A stretch of 64,000 nt of DNA from Epiperipatus broadwayi. Taxonomy: Eukaryota > Onychophora > Udeonychophora > Euonychophora > Peripatidae. Made by a program: the position numbers and the translations under genes. This document shows, piece after piece, positions 24,000-35,659 of this stretch. Below the pieces are notes generated by a model. The model was not told the DNA's origin and made no database searches. It saw nothing but the letters and a program-made list of their open reading frames with translations. Where the stretch lies: positions 282,194-346,193 of the forward strand of contig JAQFVV010012986.1 in the NCBI GenBank assembly GCA_028023455.1, in the 5' to 3' direction. Numbering within the stretch: position 1 is the first letter of the stretch; the number at the start of each line of letters is the position of its first letter.

Positions 24000-25375
24000 A
24001 ATCTTAAAGTTTGTCAAAATATGCGCATTATCTAACTGTTTGTCTGAAGGTATGTGATGATGTCATTTTAATAGGAATTTTATGTTGAACTATTTTCACC
24101 ATCTAATATTAAATATTGAATAATTTAGAAAAAAAAAAAATCAAACTTTATTTAAACTTTCCAAATGCATTCAATTGTTAGTAATAGCACACAGATTAGT
24201 ATTTAACACAACATTTCAAGAGGTATAACTCTTCCTCTCTTCTTCAGATGTTGTTGACTTGATCAATAACAGTCTGACTTTTACATTCTGAATCTTAAAT
24301 TTACACTCTAACCAACTGATTTATTCTTTCAACAGTAAAAGTAGAAATTTCATGTAATTATATATGAGGGGTCTCTTGATTTCTCCATTCTTTCTAAAAG
24401 CAAGGTTAATTGCTTGCAGACATTAAACAGTAGTTTGGCTTGTGGGATTTGATCTCATATTTTTGTATGTCCCCAATCAAACATATGTTTACTGGTACAT
24501 ATGTGGTCTGCTACTTTACTATATGGCTATTTTCTTTTTTCTAATCATCAGTTTGTGTTCTTTCAATTACTTTTCAATAGGGTGATTGATCTCACCAACT
24601 ACAATCTTTCTACATTTATGTGGTATTTCATAAATGCAGTTTTTGTTTTTCAGCATTTCAAGTTTAGGTTTTGTAGATGTTAAAATTCCCTAGGAAAGCT
24701 GTTCTGATATATTGATTGCAGATTTCTTTCATTTATCTGTTATTCCTTGTATGTATAGATAAACTACAATACCAATAATTGTTTTTTTTTTTTTATGTTT
24801 CTCTTTGCTGTCGATTTAAGACTTTCTCAATGACAGCTAATGGGTAACCAATCTTCATGAGTGTTTGTTCTATGTAAATCTTTTCTTTTTCCAAATCACT
24901 GGTTTTCTAACAATTCCCAAAATCTTGCTTGCTTCCTTTAACTACTTTAAATATGACTATATTTTTATGTGTATATCATCATCACTATTTATTGTCTATA
25001 AATCAATTATTTATTATTAATATTTAAATACAAGTATATTATATATACTTTTAAGCTAGATGTAATTATAGGGATTTGAACCCAGACTTTCAAGATCCTT
25101 TTTGTCATCCACATATTTTAATGGTATAATTTCATATTCTGTGTTTCTGGTGTGATTGGACATATATGCTAAATATTTTACTGTAGGAGGTGGTTTTCTG
25201 TAAACTGTAGTTTTGATTTTGCTTTAGGGGGTCTTATTACAAGAGCATCTAAGAATGCCATTTTTTTCTCTTCTGATTCTATTGTGTTTAATTGATGTGC
25301 GGCCATATAAAAATGTACCATCAACATAGCAAAACATTAAAAAAAAACAATTATTGACACTGTAGTGTATCCATT
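24000..25375 (-). mobile_element. Penelope-like retroelement, minus-oriented half
   Basis: Read from 25375 down in shifting frames: CYVDGTF (the reverse transcriptase YVDD motif with a D-to-G change), KKMAFLDALVIR, then VYRKPPPTVKYLAYMSNH, DLEKEKIYIEQTLMKIGYPL and IEKVLN. A decayed GIY-YIG domain with FDWG and HKL pieces follows, then a terminal repeat. This order is diagnostic of Penelope-like reverse transcriptases and their C-terminal endonuclease. It has many stops and frameshifts and is inactive. It is joined head to head with the plus-oriented piece at 25376-25940. Confidence 0.82.
24214..24247 (-). ncRNA. candidate hammerhead-like motif, family D (Penelope-like terminal repeat)
   Basis: Read on the minus strand: CTGAAGA (allowed form of CTGANGA), A, stem II GAGAGG with partner CCTCTT (6 bp, one G-U, 10-nt loop), then GAAA. 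Upstream CAACAT could pair with downstream ATGTTG, which would leave no stem III, so the fold is not a standard hammerhead in this copy. Related cores lie at 25884, 59254 and 58484. Confidence 0.45.
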
Positions 25376-25940
25376 ACCCACAAGGAATAGCATATAAATT
25401 AAAGAAAATCTCCAATCAATATAACATGAGACAAGGTTTCCAAAACCATATTACTAACAGGGAATTTTAACATCTACAAAACTAAACTTGAGATGCATAA
25501 AAAACAAAAACTGCATGTGAAAGGATTGTCCTTGGTAAAACCAGCCATCAGCACAAATTAATAATTAGAAAAGAGAAAACAGGTGTATCTAAAATAGTAG
25601 ACTATATATGTATCAGTGAACATATGTTCAATTGGGAAAATACAAACATATTGGATTTTTAAAAAAAGAAAATTCAAAAAAGCTATTCAAATGACAATGG
25701 CAAAGAACTCCATAAATCAAACTAGTGTGGCATTTTAATCCGCTAGGATTAACATCAGGAAAAATGACTAAACCTAAACAGTTGTACAGTCGCAAATAGT
25801 AGTGACTGCAAGAATAATCAGCACTAATTATGTTCCAAGTTTGATTCTTATGCTAGTACTATCATTGGTCAGGCCAACAACCCCTGAAGAAGAGAGGAGA
25901 ATAATACCACTCAAATCATCTTTTATAATTTCTTTTAAAT
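25376..25940 (+). mobile_element. Penelope-like retroelement, plus-oriented endonuclease piece
   Basis: In shifting frames it encodes KLHVKGLSLVKPAIST, then NICSIGKIQTYWIFK and KRKFKKAIQMTMAKNSINQ. These are the end of a GIY-YIG domain of the same family as the 24000 copy. It ends with a terminal repeat at 25855-25930, where CTGAAGA at 25884-25890 precedes GAGAGG and CCACTC. It runs away from the minus half, giving a head-to-head palindrome. Confidence 0.7.
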
Positions 25941-26084
25941 CATAATCTTTTAATATTAAAGTATTAAATATTTTTTAGTCATGAAGTGTGAATTCTATAA
26001 AATGATAAATAATCATGATGCAATTTAAATTGCATAAACTCAATAAGGTTACAAGAAATATTAAAAAAACCCATACTACTTAAT

Positions 26085-26390
26085 TATTACCATTTTCAAC
26101 CATATTGATCCATTGCAAGGTTATAAACTTTCCAAGTTTAATCTGGTTTTACAAATCACAGCTTTTCTCCTGTGCAACACTCTCCATTTTAAAGATTCAG
26201 TTATTTATCTATTGTCATCTTTTCTAGCAATATACCCAGCCCAACTCCATTTCAGTTTCTTAATCTTTCACTGATGTCAGTGATATTTATTTACATCTCT
26301 TTACATATTTAACTTTTGATTATTCTTGTTTTTCCCAAACATACGGTTTCTATCCTTCATTATAGAGTTTGAAGGTTATGTATGGCTGCT
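26085..26390 (-). mobile_element. RTE-type LINE, decayed 3' end
   Basis: TTTTCAACCATATTGATCC, GCAAGGTTATAAACTTTCC, TCTAGCAATATACCCAGCCC and CAACTCCATTTCAG follow the order of the other RTE 3' ends. It is the most diverged copy. Confidence 0.6.
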
Positions 26391-26499
26391 ACTATGATTT
26401 AAATAATAAACAAAGCTTCAAGTATTATAAGCATTACAGCAATACTGTTAGAATTATTATGAGTAATATTTATAGTATTAAAGATTATGGATATTATAC

Positions 26500-26585
26500 T
26501 ATACCCCCCTTCCTCCCTTCCTTCCCTTTTTTTTTTTTTTTCTTTTAATTTCTTTTTTTCCCCTTTCCGGCCTTTTTTGGCCAGG
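26500..26585. repeat. polypyrimidine tract
   Basis: About 75 bases of nearly pure C and T ending in CCGGCCTTTTTTGGCC. Low complexity. No function inferred. Confidence 0.7.
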
Positions 26586-27195
26586 GTTTATTGAGTTAAA
26601 TTTTTTAAGAGAACTTTTATCATCATACCAATTTTGTTGACCACAACTAAATATAGTAACAACAGTAAATAATTCAGAACTGCATTAAGAAAGCATACTT
26701 GAAATTATACATAAAAAAAAAGAAGCAAATGAATTGGCCAATTAAAAAGGAATTGAGCATTTGTCAGAGCAACAGCATCATAGGTAAGCTAGAGTATATT
26801 CTATTGATCGCAAAGCTAAGTATTGTAGAAAGGTATTCAAATTTGACAAGTTTATAGAAGCAAATCAGTAAGGCCTTTGCTTTTATGTGATTTACTAATG
26901 GCTAATAAAGATTTTGTACATTTTGAATAAAAAAAATTAACTTCAAATTAAATCCTTTATTTATTTACCATATGGTCAACCGCTGAGAAAATTAATCACA
27001 CTAGAATACAAAATAAGGGCAGAGTGTAATAGTTTTTTTTATTTCCAAGAAGCATTAATGTTCTAGCCAATCTTATTACCACTAGATAAAATAAAAAACT
27101 TTGGATATCAACCCATACCTACAAAACTCATGTAACAACTGCTGATATATTCAGAATTATTTTTAAAAATTAAAACTCAGAGATCTTTAGTTACG

Positions 27196-27276
27196 TTGAT
27201 CAAAAAGACTGGTCCCATAAATGATGCAGTTAAGCATTGATCAAAAAGGCTGGTCCCATAAATGATGCAGTTAAGC
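27196..27276. repeat. 41-bp direct tandem duplication
   Basis: Two copies of a unit starting TTGATCAAAAAG and ending GATGCAGTTAAGC, differing at one position (GACTGG against GGCTGG). Confidence 0.9.
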
Positions 27277-27410
27277 GGCGATCTCAGGTGCCAAATTTAA
27301 ATAGATATTGAAATAAGATATTATATTTGAATATATATATCTTATAATAGTAAAAAAAAAATCAAGTCATGCATCACGTGACTTAACTTAATAAGCTTGT
27401 TTTACAAATC

Positions 27411-27526
27411 TAAAATAATGAGCATGCTAATAGCTCTAAACAAGCTTTTCCGATAAATGCCATATTTATATATGTGGCATTTATCAGAAAAACTTGTTTA
27501 GAGCTATTAGCATACTCATTATATTA
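27411..27526. repeat. inverted repeat (foldback)
   Basis: Arms of about 53 bp (27411-27463 and 27472-27526) around ATTTATATATG. They share GCTAATAGCTCTAAACAAG and its inverse. No coding sequence. Confidence 0.8.
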
Positions 27527-27544
27527 GATATATCTTATAAATAT

Positions 27545-28713
27545 ATTCATTTTCATTGCACGCATATTTTTGCCAATTACATTCACTGCTTTGCTAAGTA
27601 GACTAATTTAAATATCCTTTTCAATAATATTAAAATGCGCAACTTTTAAGGCTTGCAGATGCCATAATTGATCCGCCGTGGCCCTGTTGATACATATATA
27701 ATGTAAAATTTTGATATAGTTTTGGTTATTTAATAATATAAAATACAATTTTACATTTTAGTATACTCTCAAATAATAATAGAACAATTTGATTATTTTT
27801 TTTTTATTTTTAAGAAATAAACTCAGCTATTGCACTACATTGCAATTGTGGTGCCTCTCGTTCAATTCCAAATACCTAACAATTTGAAACCAGTAAATGA
27901 AATTAACTATACTACTTCCCACTCAACATTTATAGCTTAGTTATTTTCTAATGGGAGACCATGGATTTGTGTTGTTTTAATCAAGTGACAACCTTTTATT
28001 TTATTCTGTTATTCAAAAATTTAAATGTCTTATAATTTAAACTCAAAAAACAAAAGCCATATAAAGTGATATGCTCTGTGCCCTAATGATTATGATCATA
28101 AGATAATTACAGATACTTTAATCTTTTGAAAGAAGTACAATAAAAAAACACTTAATATTCTTACAGCTAATTAGATAGCAATGATATCCAATACTTTAAT
28201 ACATAATTATAAGCAGTAAATAATCAATTAAGCACACTTAATTCTACAAAAGTGGTATTCAATTTACAGAAATTGCATTTTTTTCAACCAGTGTCAATTT
28301 TTTATCTTTAAAATGTTATGATAATTTTCTAGATAAGTATCTCCTTGTGGTAAAAGGCACTAGAGTTGTTCTTATTATATTTAAACATTTTTTACTCTTG
28401 TAATTGAATAGAATCAGCGCAAATCCAGTGGTTTTTTAATTATCAAAAGATCAATTATGTCATCCTACGTTATAAGGCTTATCAATTTATTCAGTGCTTG
28501 TATACAATGCAGATTTTGAAATTGCAGAATAGATGTCTCTATTGTTTAAAGAAAAGCTGGGAATGTTGTGCAATATATGGTATGATATATTACATTAATC
28601 ATCAAATGTTCAATTTTTTATATCAATAATAAAAATTCTTTTTTAATAAGTAAAATGCTTAGTACAATTAAACATAAATATAATTTTGATCAGAAATAAT
28701 TAAAGTTACTTAC
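27545..28713. other. unannotated intron stretch
   Basis: AT-rich, nothing recognised up to the AMT splice donor. Confidence 0.5.
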
Positions 28714-28941
28714 CTGTAAGAAAAATATTATATACTAAATAAGTAATGAATTGACAGCGTTCAGCCAGTGCACCTGACACAATTGTTGTAGCAGTTGCGG
28801 CGAAACTGTACTCAAAGAACCAATATGATACACGATTTTTAGGTAGATTAATATTGAGAAAGTCAGTATAACCAATGAAGGAATTTCCTGATCCAAAACC
28901 AAAGGCAAATCCAGTGAGCCAAAACACAACTGCTCCAAGAG
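28714..28941 (-). CDS. AMT: ammonium transporter (AMT/MEP family), central exon
   Basis: A 228-nt (76-codon) exon, phase 1 at both ends, with acceptor ATATGTTAG and donor GTAAGT. It encodes LGAVVFWLTGFAFGFGSG, then FIGYTDF, then WFFEYSFAATATT and SGALAERCQF. Family knowledge: the two Phe of FEYSF align with the E. coli AmtB Phe103 and Phe107 of the periplasmic gate and recruitment site, and GALAER is a family hallmark. Both Phe are kept, and there is no stop or frameshift, so the gene looks functional. The residue between them that is usually Gln (FFQ or LYQ in animals and plants) is Glu here. The exon follows the previous one directly in the protein but is 24.6 kb away, across an intron filled with retroelements. 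Confidence 0.95.
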
Positions 28942-29169
28942 CTAACATATAATAGAATATTTATAAGATTAGATAATGACATTATGTAATAAAATACTCA
29001 TCTTTATTTTTATACATTTTCACTTATATGGATGGGTCATATAAACTTTAAATTACATATTGAATTTATCAATATAAGTATATTCATAAAAAAAAAAAAA
29101 AAACATGTTAAAACAGTATTCTATCACATTTGAAGGGATTATAGAATTTCAGTTTATGCTCTGAATTGT

Positions 29170-29290
29170 TTGAAACAGTAGTAGGATGGCAATCTAGAAT
29201 TCAAGGTTCACCAATCACAGCCTATCTTAGAAATTTCAAGGCTTGAATTTCTTAAAAATTCCTGATAAATAAGTCATTTGAGTCCTTATT
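29170..29290 (+). repeat. possible SINE-like family 2 copy, decayed
   Basis: AACAGTAGTAGGATGGC, GAATTCAAGGTTCACC and CCTGATAAATAAGTCATTTG parallel blocks of the 20395 copy. Weak. Confidence 0.3.
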
Positions 29291-29544
29291 TATGCTTCAA
29301 TTTACAAAGTTGTAATTTGTTTTTGCAAATTAAAGATTTTTGTTAAAAATAATAAATTTGCCAAACGGGAAATATATTTTGGTAAATGGCTTGAAAAAAT
29401 AAAAGTTGGAAATGTGACAAAGACCATAGAATTATCCATCATTAAATAGAAATAAATATGTATAAAATAATAGATGACTTTGAAATGTAATGAGATTTAT
29501 AGCTGATCTAAAATGTAAATGTGATTAATAATTGGAAATAGCTG

Positions 29545-30460
29545 ATTACAATATTAATGAAAATATTAAACTTGTCAAATGAATGAATGCTTCCACTAAC
29601 ATATTAACAGAACTGTAGAAATTATAAAAAAGAAAATTGATAAAATACTTTAAATGATAAAATAATTTTATATCCATTTTACAATAAAAATACCACTTAA
29701 TCTTACAAATATCTTGTGATTCATACATCAATTTCCTAACAAATATATGAATTTCTTTGTATATATTTCTTTTTGATATAGCTAACAAAACCAATTTCAA
29801 TTAAATAATAGAATAATAGTAATTTATACAATTATCAAATACATCTCTGTTCTTCAATTTTGATTAATAATTCACTTTATTTATTCTAATTCAGACTCAT
29901 TTCAAATTACTTTGAGAAATCAATGAATATCAGATGATAATACTATATTCATATTGCCTGACTTAATCTTTTTTAACGATATTGCACTGCCATCTGGTGT
30001 CCAATGATTTTTTCAAAATTTGCCCTGGAGTAAAGTAAATAATGAATTGTTACTTCTATTTGTATATAATGGAAATAAACAGAGGAAATCGTGTGATGGT
30101 GTTTTTGGCATAAGATATCTTTTGTCATTTTCCTTTTCATAAAGTCAGGTTGTGAAATAAAAAAGAATGCTTAATTAATTAAAATGTTCAATAATACTTA
30201 AGTGCATTGTTGCAGCTGTTATTACTACATTATTCCTATAGTAGACAAACATTAACGTGGTGCTTACCAGTAAGCATCAGCCAATATGATGAGTTTATTG
30301 ACTTTTTACCTCCAAGTTCAAAATCAAAAACCACAACAAGCTGTGTTATTCAGTTGCCTGATAATTTCTAAGTGAAATATTAGTTTAGTTTTTTTATGAA
30401 AGCAGGATATTATTTGTGTAAACATGCAAAACTAAATTGTGAGTTCACCTTCACATGAGG
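29545..30460. other. unannotated intron stretch
   Basis: The 84-codon minus-strand frame at 29546-29800 has no family motif and AT-driven composition. Nothing else seen. Confidence 0.4.
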
Positions 30461-30479
30461 CTATAAAATCATCAGATAC

Positions 30480-31660
30480 GCAACAATTAGAAGAATGTAA
30501 AGGTTACTAAGAATTCTGATTGTGAACCCAGGCTGCCATTTAATGATGTTTTATTTAAATATATACAACTGTAGATCACCTGCACAAATTGGAAGAACTT
30601 TCTAACATTAAATCAGATGTTGTTGGACTTTGTGAAGTTAGAAGAAAAGTGAAGACAGTTGATTTAAACATTTAACCTGTAAGTTTCAAATACTGTATAG
30701 GAAGCACAAATGGAATAGTATTCATTATATATAAAAGAAATTGAAGAATAACATTGTAGAGGTTGATGGTATATATTAGACTGAATGATAAGATTAGTTA
30801 TTCAACTTAATGGAAGATATCAAATGCAGATAATTCAAAGTTTATACTCCAGCAAATTCTTATTGTAATGAATAAGTACAAAATTTTTATATGCATATAC
30901 AAAAAGCTTTTGATTAGACCAAACAACACTTTTAAATTATCATGAGAGACTTTATGCTAGAATTATGATTCAAAGATGAAAGTGATGTGGGTGATTATGG
31001 TTATGGTAATAAAAATGACAGACACAGATTTGTGAAGATTGCACACAAAAAAAAAACCAAGGGAAAACCTATATACTATTTTTTTTTTAAGAATTTTTTT
31101 TACAAGAAAATGGGTGTGGGAGTATCCAAATGAAGGTACAGTGAATTGAATTATATTTTGACTAACAGAAAATATATCATTCGAGATTGTAATATTCTTA
31201 ATAAATTCAACCCAGGAAGTGATCTTCAATTAGCAAGATTTAAAATACATGGTAATGTGAATGTAAAAAAACAAAAATTATTAAGGAAAACAGTATTTAA
31301 AAATGATATTCCTAACTTTCAGAAACGTAATAAATTTGTTAGAATTTGCAAATTGTTTTAAAATATTAACCAATTTTGGAGATGATTCAGATTTGAATGC
31401 AGTTAATAGGAATATAACTGATATACTATTAAGAACTATAGCAAACATAGCTGGTGGTACAAGGAAGCAAAGTTTGTAATTAAATTTTCTATTGAAACAA
31501 GAAATTGTATTAAAAAAAGAAGTCATGTAAAAATGATCCATAAAAAAGAATTGAATATCTAGAGTTTTATAAAATGGTACAAAAAAAAATTAATAATGAT
31601 AAACATAATCATATGGAATCTGGTTTCATTACCAACATTACTGTTATAACAAGACCTGAT
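30480..31660 (+). mobile_element. RTE-type LINE, 5' endonuclease region, decayed
   Basis: In shifting frames the plus strand encodes KLEELSNIKSDVVGLCEVRR (start of the APE-type endonuclease), YSTLNGRYQMQIIQ, and later VNYILTNRKYIIRDCNILNKF with GSDLQLARFKI (the SDH-like end of the domain). LLRKTVFKNDIPNFQ follows. The matching minus-strand copy at 50017-50265 and 48500-48727 gives the same peptides. It is the only RTE piece on the plus strand and the only 5' piece apart from the long copy. Confidence 0.75.
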
Positions 31661-31664
31661 TTAT

Positions 31665-33080
31665 GAAGTGAATTTTCTTCCCCTCCGGACATGCATTACT
31701 TTTGTAAAATAACCAATATTAATATATTTTTTAATGTAAATGTAACTTTATAACGTATTCCTAAAAAATGTAACAAATATTAAAATTTCCTTTATTCCTA
31801 AAAAATGTAACAAAAATATTAAAAAAAATTTTATTCTTAAAAAATTTAACAAATGTTAAAATTTCTTTTATTTAATTATGCAAATACGAACTAACTGTCA
31901 ATATAGTTATTATATTCCATGTGATATCAATAAAATTTAAAACCAAAATTAAAAATAATGCATGATACAAACAAGTAGAATTTTATTTATTTAGTGTTTA
32001 CATATGTTATTAACAATAATGCGCCATTATTTCTGTTTTAATGATAAAATTATTGATTACACTATTCAAATTAACGGGGGATGAGGGGGAGATTCACAAT
32101 TGTATACAAAATTTATATTTACGAGATCTGAAAAAGTTTAATTTTATTTTCGCTATTCATTTAAAATGCTTCACTATAAAAACCAAATTCTATCACAGGT
32201 ATTAATCATAACAACTGCTACAGTTTCTCAAAATTTTGACACGCGTGGTATAATCGTTTCATATTATATTCATACTTCATTTTATTTTCCTTCTTTTGCT
32301 GTTGTCGTTGGTTTGACGTTATTATTTTTTTTTTTATGGTAGCTTGTTAAATTTATGAATCATTCTGAGTAGGAGTTTAATTTAAAAACAAATGTGTAAA
32401 AGCAATATAATTTTAAAAGGACAAATGTAAAGTATATATATACTGCAATTCCATGATGCTTAATGTTGCTCAAATAATCCGTTACTTGAGAAGTCAGTAT
32501 TTTGACCTACTGCTATACTTTTATAGAGAGAAATATTTTGATAAAGGTTAAATGATAAAATAGTATTTAAATGGGAAAAGAATGTGTAATAAATGCTAAT
32601 GTGTTCCTAAAATGTCACAACCAGATATAAATCAAAATTCCCAGAATTTAATTGTTTGGAAACTAATTTTTTCCCTTTTTATAAATATAGGGAATTTGCA
32701 ATATTACCCACAGCTAAAGCATGTTTGTAAAATTACCATTTTAATTTGTAGTAGAAAATTTTTATTCATCAATACATAAATTAATGTTTATTTAAATATA
32801 TAATTGGTTTTAAAGTAGAACTTATTGGTCAGAAAAAACAAATCAGATTTTAAGTTACTCTGTCAGATTGAAGGAACCCTGCCAGCATTGGATTTAAGTT
32901 GGTTCTTATATTTTGTTATATATTCCTAAACTGATCATTCAAGTTCTATAAGAAATACATGAGATTCGAACATCAAGGAATTGAATATTTCAACCCTTTT
33001 AAATCAAATTAGATTAGTTTGTATATATGTCAAGATTAACTTTGAATACTTGTTGAGCAGTTTATAATTAATACTCTTGA
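31665..33080. other. unannotated AT-rich stretch
   Basis: A local triplicated motif CTAAAAAATGTAACAAA lies near 31760-31860. Nothing else recognised. Confidence 0.45.
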
Positions 33081-33656
33081 TATATTGTTGTGTTTGGTTA
33101 GGCTTACAGATTTGTTTCCAAACCAACAGACACAAAAAGAATAACTATTCAGCAATTAATATGTACAATTTATTAGTGCTAAAAATATACACATGTTAGT
33201 TAAACGAATGCTGAGATAGTCGAGTTGAGTATGGAACTCATTTCTAACTAAATGATTAGCCTGCATCGTGAACTCTGGTAAGACTCTTCCAGCTATGTAT
33301 TTAGCTTGCCTCGAGTCAGCTCTTATTCAGACATAGCAGTTTCCAGTCTGTAGGTGGACTTGCCTCACTGCATGGACATCGCGATAATGACTAGATAAAT
33401 ACATTTGCTGATGGCAGAAGGTTTAATGGAGAGCATGTTCTGTCATTCAGGATAACAGAAGTAATTGCTCTCTGCCTTGCCTCCAAAAGTCAGACTATTT
33501 AATGGCAGATCCCCTACCTTACTGGAAATATGTGGATTTGGTGCGCGCATCCCAGTGAAGGATTTAATCCCTTTGGATAGCAACTAGGTGCTAGCCAATC
33601 AGATAAGGAATTTGAAATAGTCCACTTCTAAAGGCAAGGTCAGATATGACATATAT
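33081..33656 (-). mobile_element. solo LTR of an LTR retrotransposon
   Basis: A 566-bp block (33086-33651) distinctly richer in G+C than its flanks. Read on the minus strand it begins TGTCATATCTG and ends CCAAACACAACA, the TG...CA pattern of long terminal repeats. It is flanked by an exact 5-bp duplication TATAT (33081-33085 and 33652-33656), the size made by Gypsy and BEL/Pao integrases. An AATAAA signal lies on the minus strand near 33170. No internal region or second LTR is present, which implies recombination between LTRs. Orientation could also be the reverse, because the plus strand also starts TGTTG and ends ATGACA. Confidence 0.72.
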
Positions 33657-33884
33657 CAATAGTCCAATTAAAAAGAATGAGTAGGTGGGTGATAAAATAG
33701 TATTAAATGACAACATGTATAATGTTCTAGAAATAGGTCACTGAGAAATTAATTACAATTCTGTGTATTTAATTTTTTGGAACTCATTTTGTGTAAATAC
33801 TGAGATTTCTTTTTTATCTGATAAATATAACAAGTTAGAATTAAATTTTACCTACAGCTAAAGATAAAGGTTTAAATTAAAAAT

Positions 33885-34335
33885 ACTCATCATCATTTTC
33901 AACCATTATCAATCCATTGCAAGATGAAGATATCTTCAAGTTTAACCCAATTTTCCCAATACCTAGCCTCTCCACAACACACAACAAACTTTCCTATTTC
34001 ATCCATGCTTTTCACATGTGATCTTTTACTAGAACTTGAAATCCAATTTAAAACTTCAACTGTCCATCTATTATTTCTTCATGTGGTCTCTTTCTAGGAC
34101 TTAACTCTTGAAATCCAATTTAAAACTTCAACTGTCCAGCTAGTATATCTTCTAGCAATATGACCAATCCAACTCCATTTCAATTGATTAATTCTTGGAC
34201 TCACCCATGTATTTCATTGCTGATCTTTTCTTATTATTCCCTTTTGTTGAATGGTATAAGTCTTTGAATTGTTTTTTTTATTAAATGTCTAAGTCTAAGA
34301 TCCATAAGAACTGATAAAATACACTGATTAAAAAC
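33885..34335 (-). mobile_element. RTE-type LINE, 3' end with internal duplication
   Basis: CATCATTTTCAACCATTATC, ATCCATTGCAAGATGAAG and CACATGTGATCTTTTACTAG identify the family. A stretch of about 70 bp around AATCCAATTTAAAACTTCAA occurs twice (about 34030-34070 and 34100-34140). Confidence 0.7.
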
Positions 34336-34339
34336 ATCC

Positions 34340-35330
34340 TTCTTTTTACATTATAAATAACTATATGTAAGAAATCACACAAAAAAATATAAAAAAATTA
34401 AGATAATTGCAATACATCTTGAGATATAGTTTTGTACAAGGAGAAGCATTAGTAACAAAAATTACAAAGATTTGATGATAGTAAACAAACTAAAAGAGTG
34501 GTCACATTCCTACAAAGAAAGTGACTACATTCAAAGTAGGTACATAAGAGTCTGCAAGTATTTAAGTCTGGCCTCTATTTTTAATTTTTCAATTTCTGTG
34601 AAGCAGGGATTTATATTTCCTTGATGGTGGACTAAAAGCCATATACCACTGTAGAAAGCAATAGACAAAGATTACAAAGATGGTGATTCTAAATAGAAAA
34701 ACTTTTATGAATGCAATTTATTAATATTGCTAAGGATGTTATTAGATATTAAGTTGTGATATCTTTTTAAAAAAGGAATAATAAAATAGAAAATCTTTCA
34801 TTATTCTTTTACTCATGGTTACAAAAAGAACAATATTTTAATTTGAAATTATCTTTTTCTTAGAGAGAGAAGAATTAATGAGAAGGATTGATTAAGAAGT
34901 CTGTATTCCAGTTGCGAAAACCTACATCTACAATGACTTGTTTGTTAATCATTGATACCATGAAGCAAAGGTCATTTCCAAACCCATCATTTATCATATA
35001 AGAATTCCAATATTTTTATGAAAGTAGATATTAAAATAGTTCAACAAAAATGAAAGTACAGTTTAACATTCTTTAAGAACTTTATTCTTAATGACTGGTA
35101 ATCTATCATTAAAAGTAGCAGCAATGTAAGTTTGATTGCTCAGAAATAATATTACAAATCTATGTATGTCATTAATCGTCCTTTAAACTTTGATATTTTC
35201 TGAATGATGCTGATGGAAACAACTATTTTTTCAAAATTATTATTATTAGTTTTTTTAAAATAAAAAAACTCAATGAATTGAACTGTAGAAGTAACAGATT
35301 TTTTGAAAATATAAATATATTAATAAAAAC
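34340..35330. other. unannotated AT-rich stretch
   Basis: No gene or repeat recognised. Confidence 0.45.
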
Positions 35331-35650
35331 TGCAATAAGTATGGATATATGCAACTATAGAGAAGATTGTTATTTCTATAAATTACTTGCAGTTTAGTGC
35401 TTTCGAGAATTTATGACATTCTCATGTTCATAGCAAGATGAAATAGAATAATAATGGAGAGATGAGCATAACTGTATATACAAACATCTCATCATTATTA
35501 TTCTATTTCATCTTGTTATGAATATAAGAATGCCCTAAGTTCTTGAAAGTGCTAAGCCATATTTAATTTATAGAAATAACAAACTTCTCTATAGTTGTGT
35601 ATAAATGCACTTATAACATTTATTACATTCCATATAAAAGAAGTATAAAC
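35330..35650. repeat. foldback repeat, GCACTNAGTC family
   Basis: Arms with TAGAGAAGATTGTTATTTC and its inverse enclose a second perfect inverse GATGAAATAGAATAATAATG / CATTATTATTCTATTTCATC. The outer 3' part (AATTTATAGAAATAACAA, TTATTACATTCCATATA) matches 5740-5825. On the minus strand GAGAAT-GTCATAA-ATTCTC plus GAAAGCACT forms a hairpin next to CATGA. Confidence 0.75.
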
Positions 35651-35659
35651 AGCTAACAT

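Larger units (their letters stand above)
10542..28713 (-). other. AMT: AMT intron, about 18.2 kb
   Basis: Bounded by the GTAAGT donor at the 28714 exon and the AG acceptor at 10542-10543. It holds RTE 3' ends, two SINE copies, foldback repeats and an inverted Penelope-like element, listed separately. The remaining sequence is AT-rich with no supportable gene. Confidence 0.88.

Noticed and set aside
28735-28938. Second minus-strand frame over the AMT exon
   Set aside because: Out of frame with the conserved AMT sequence; a shadow.
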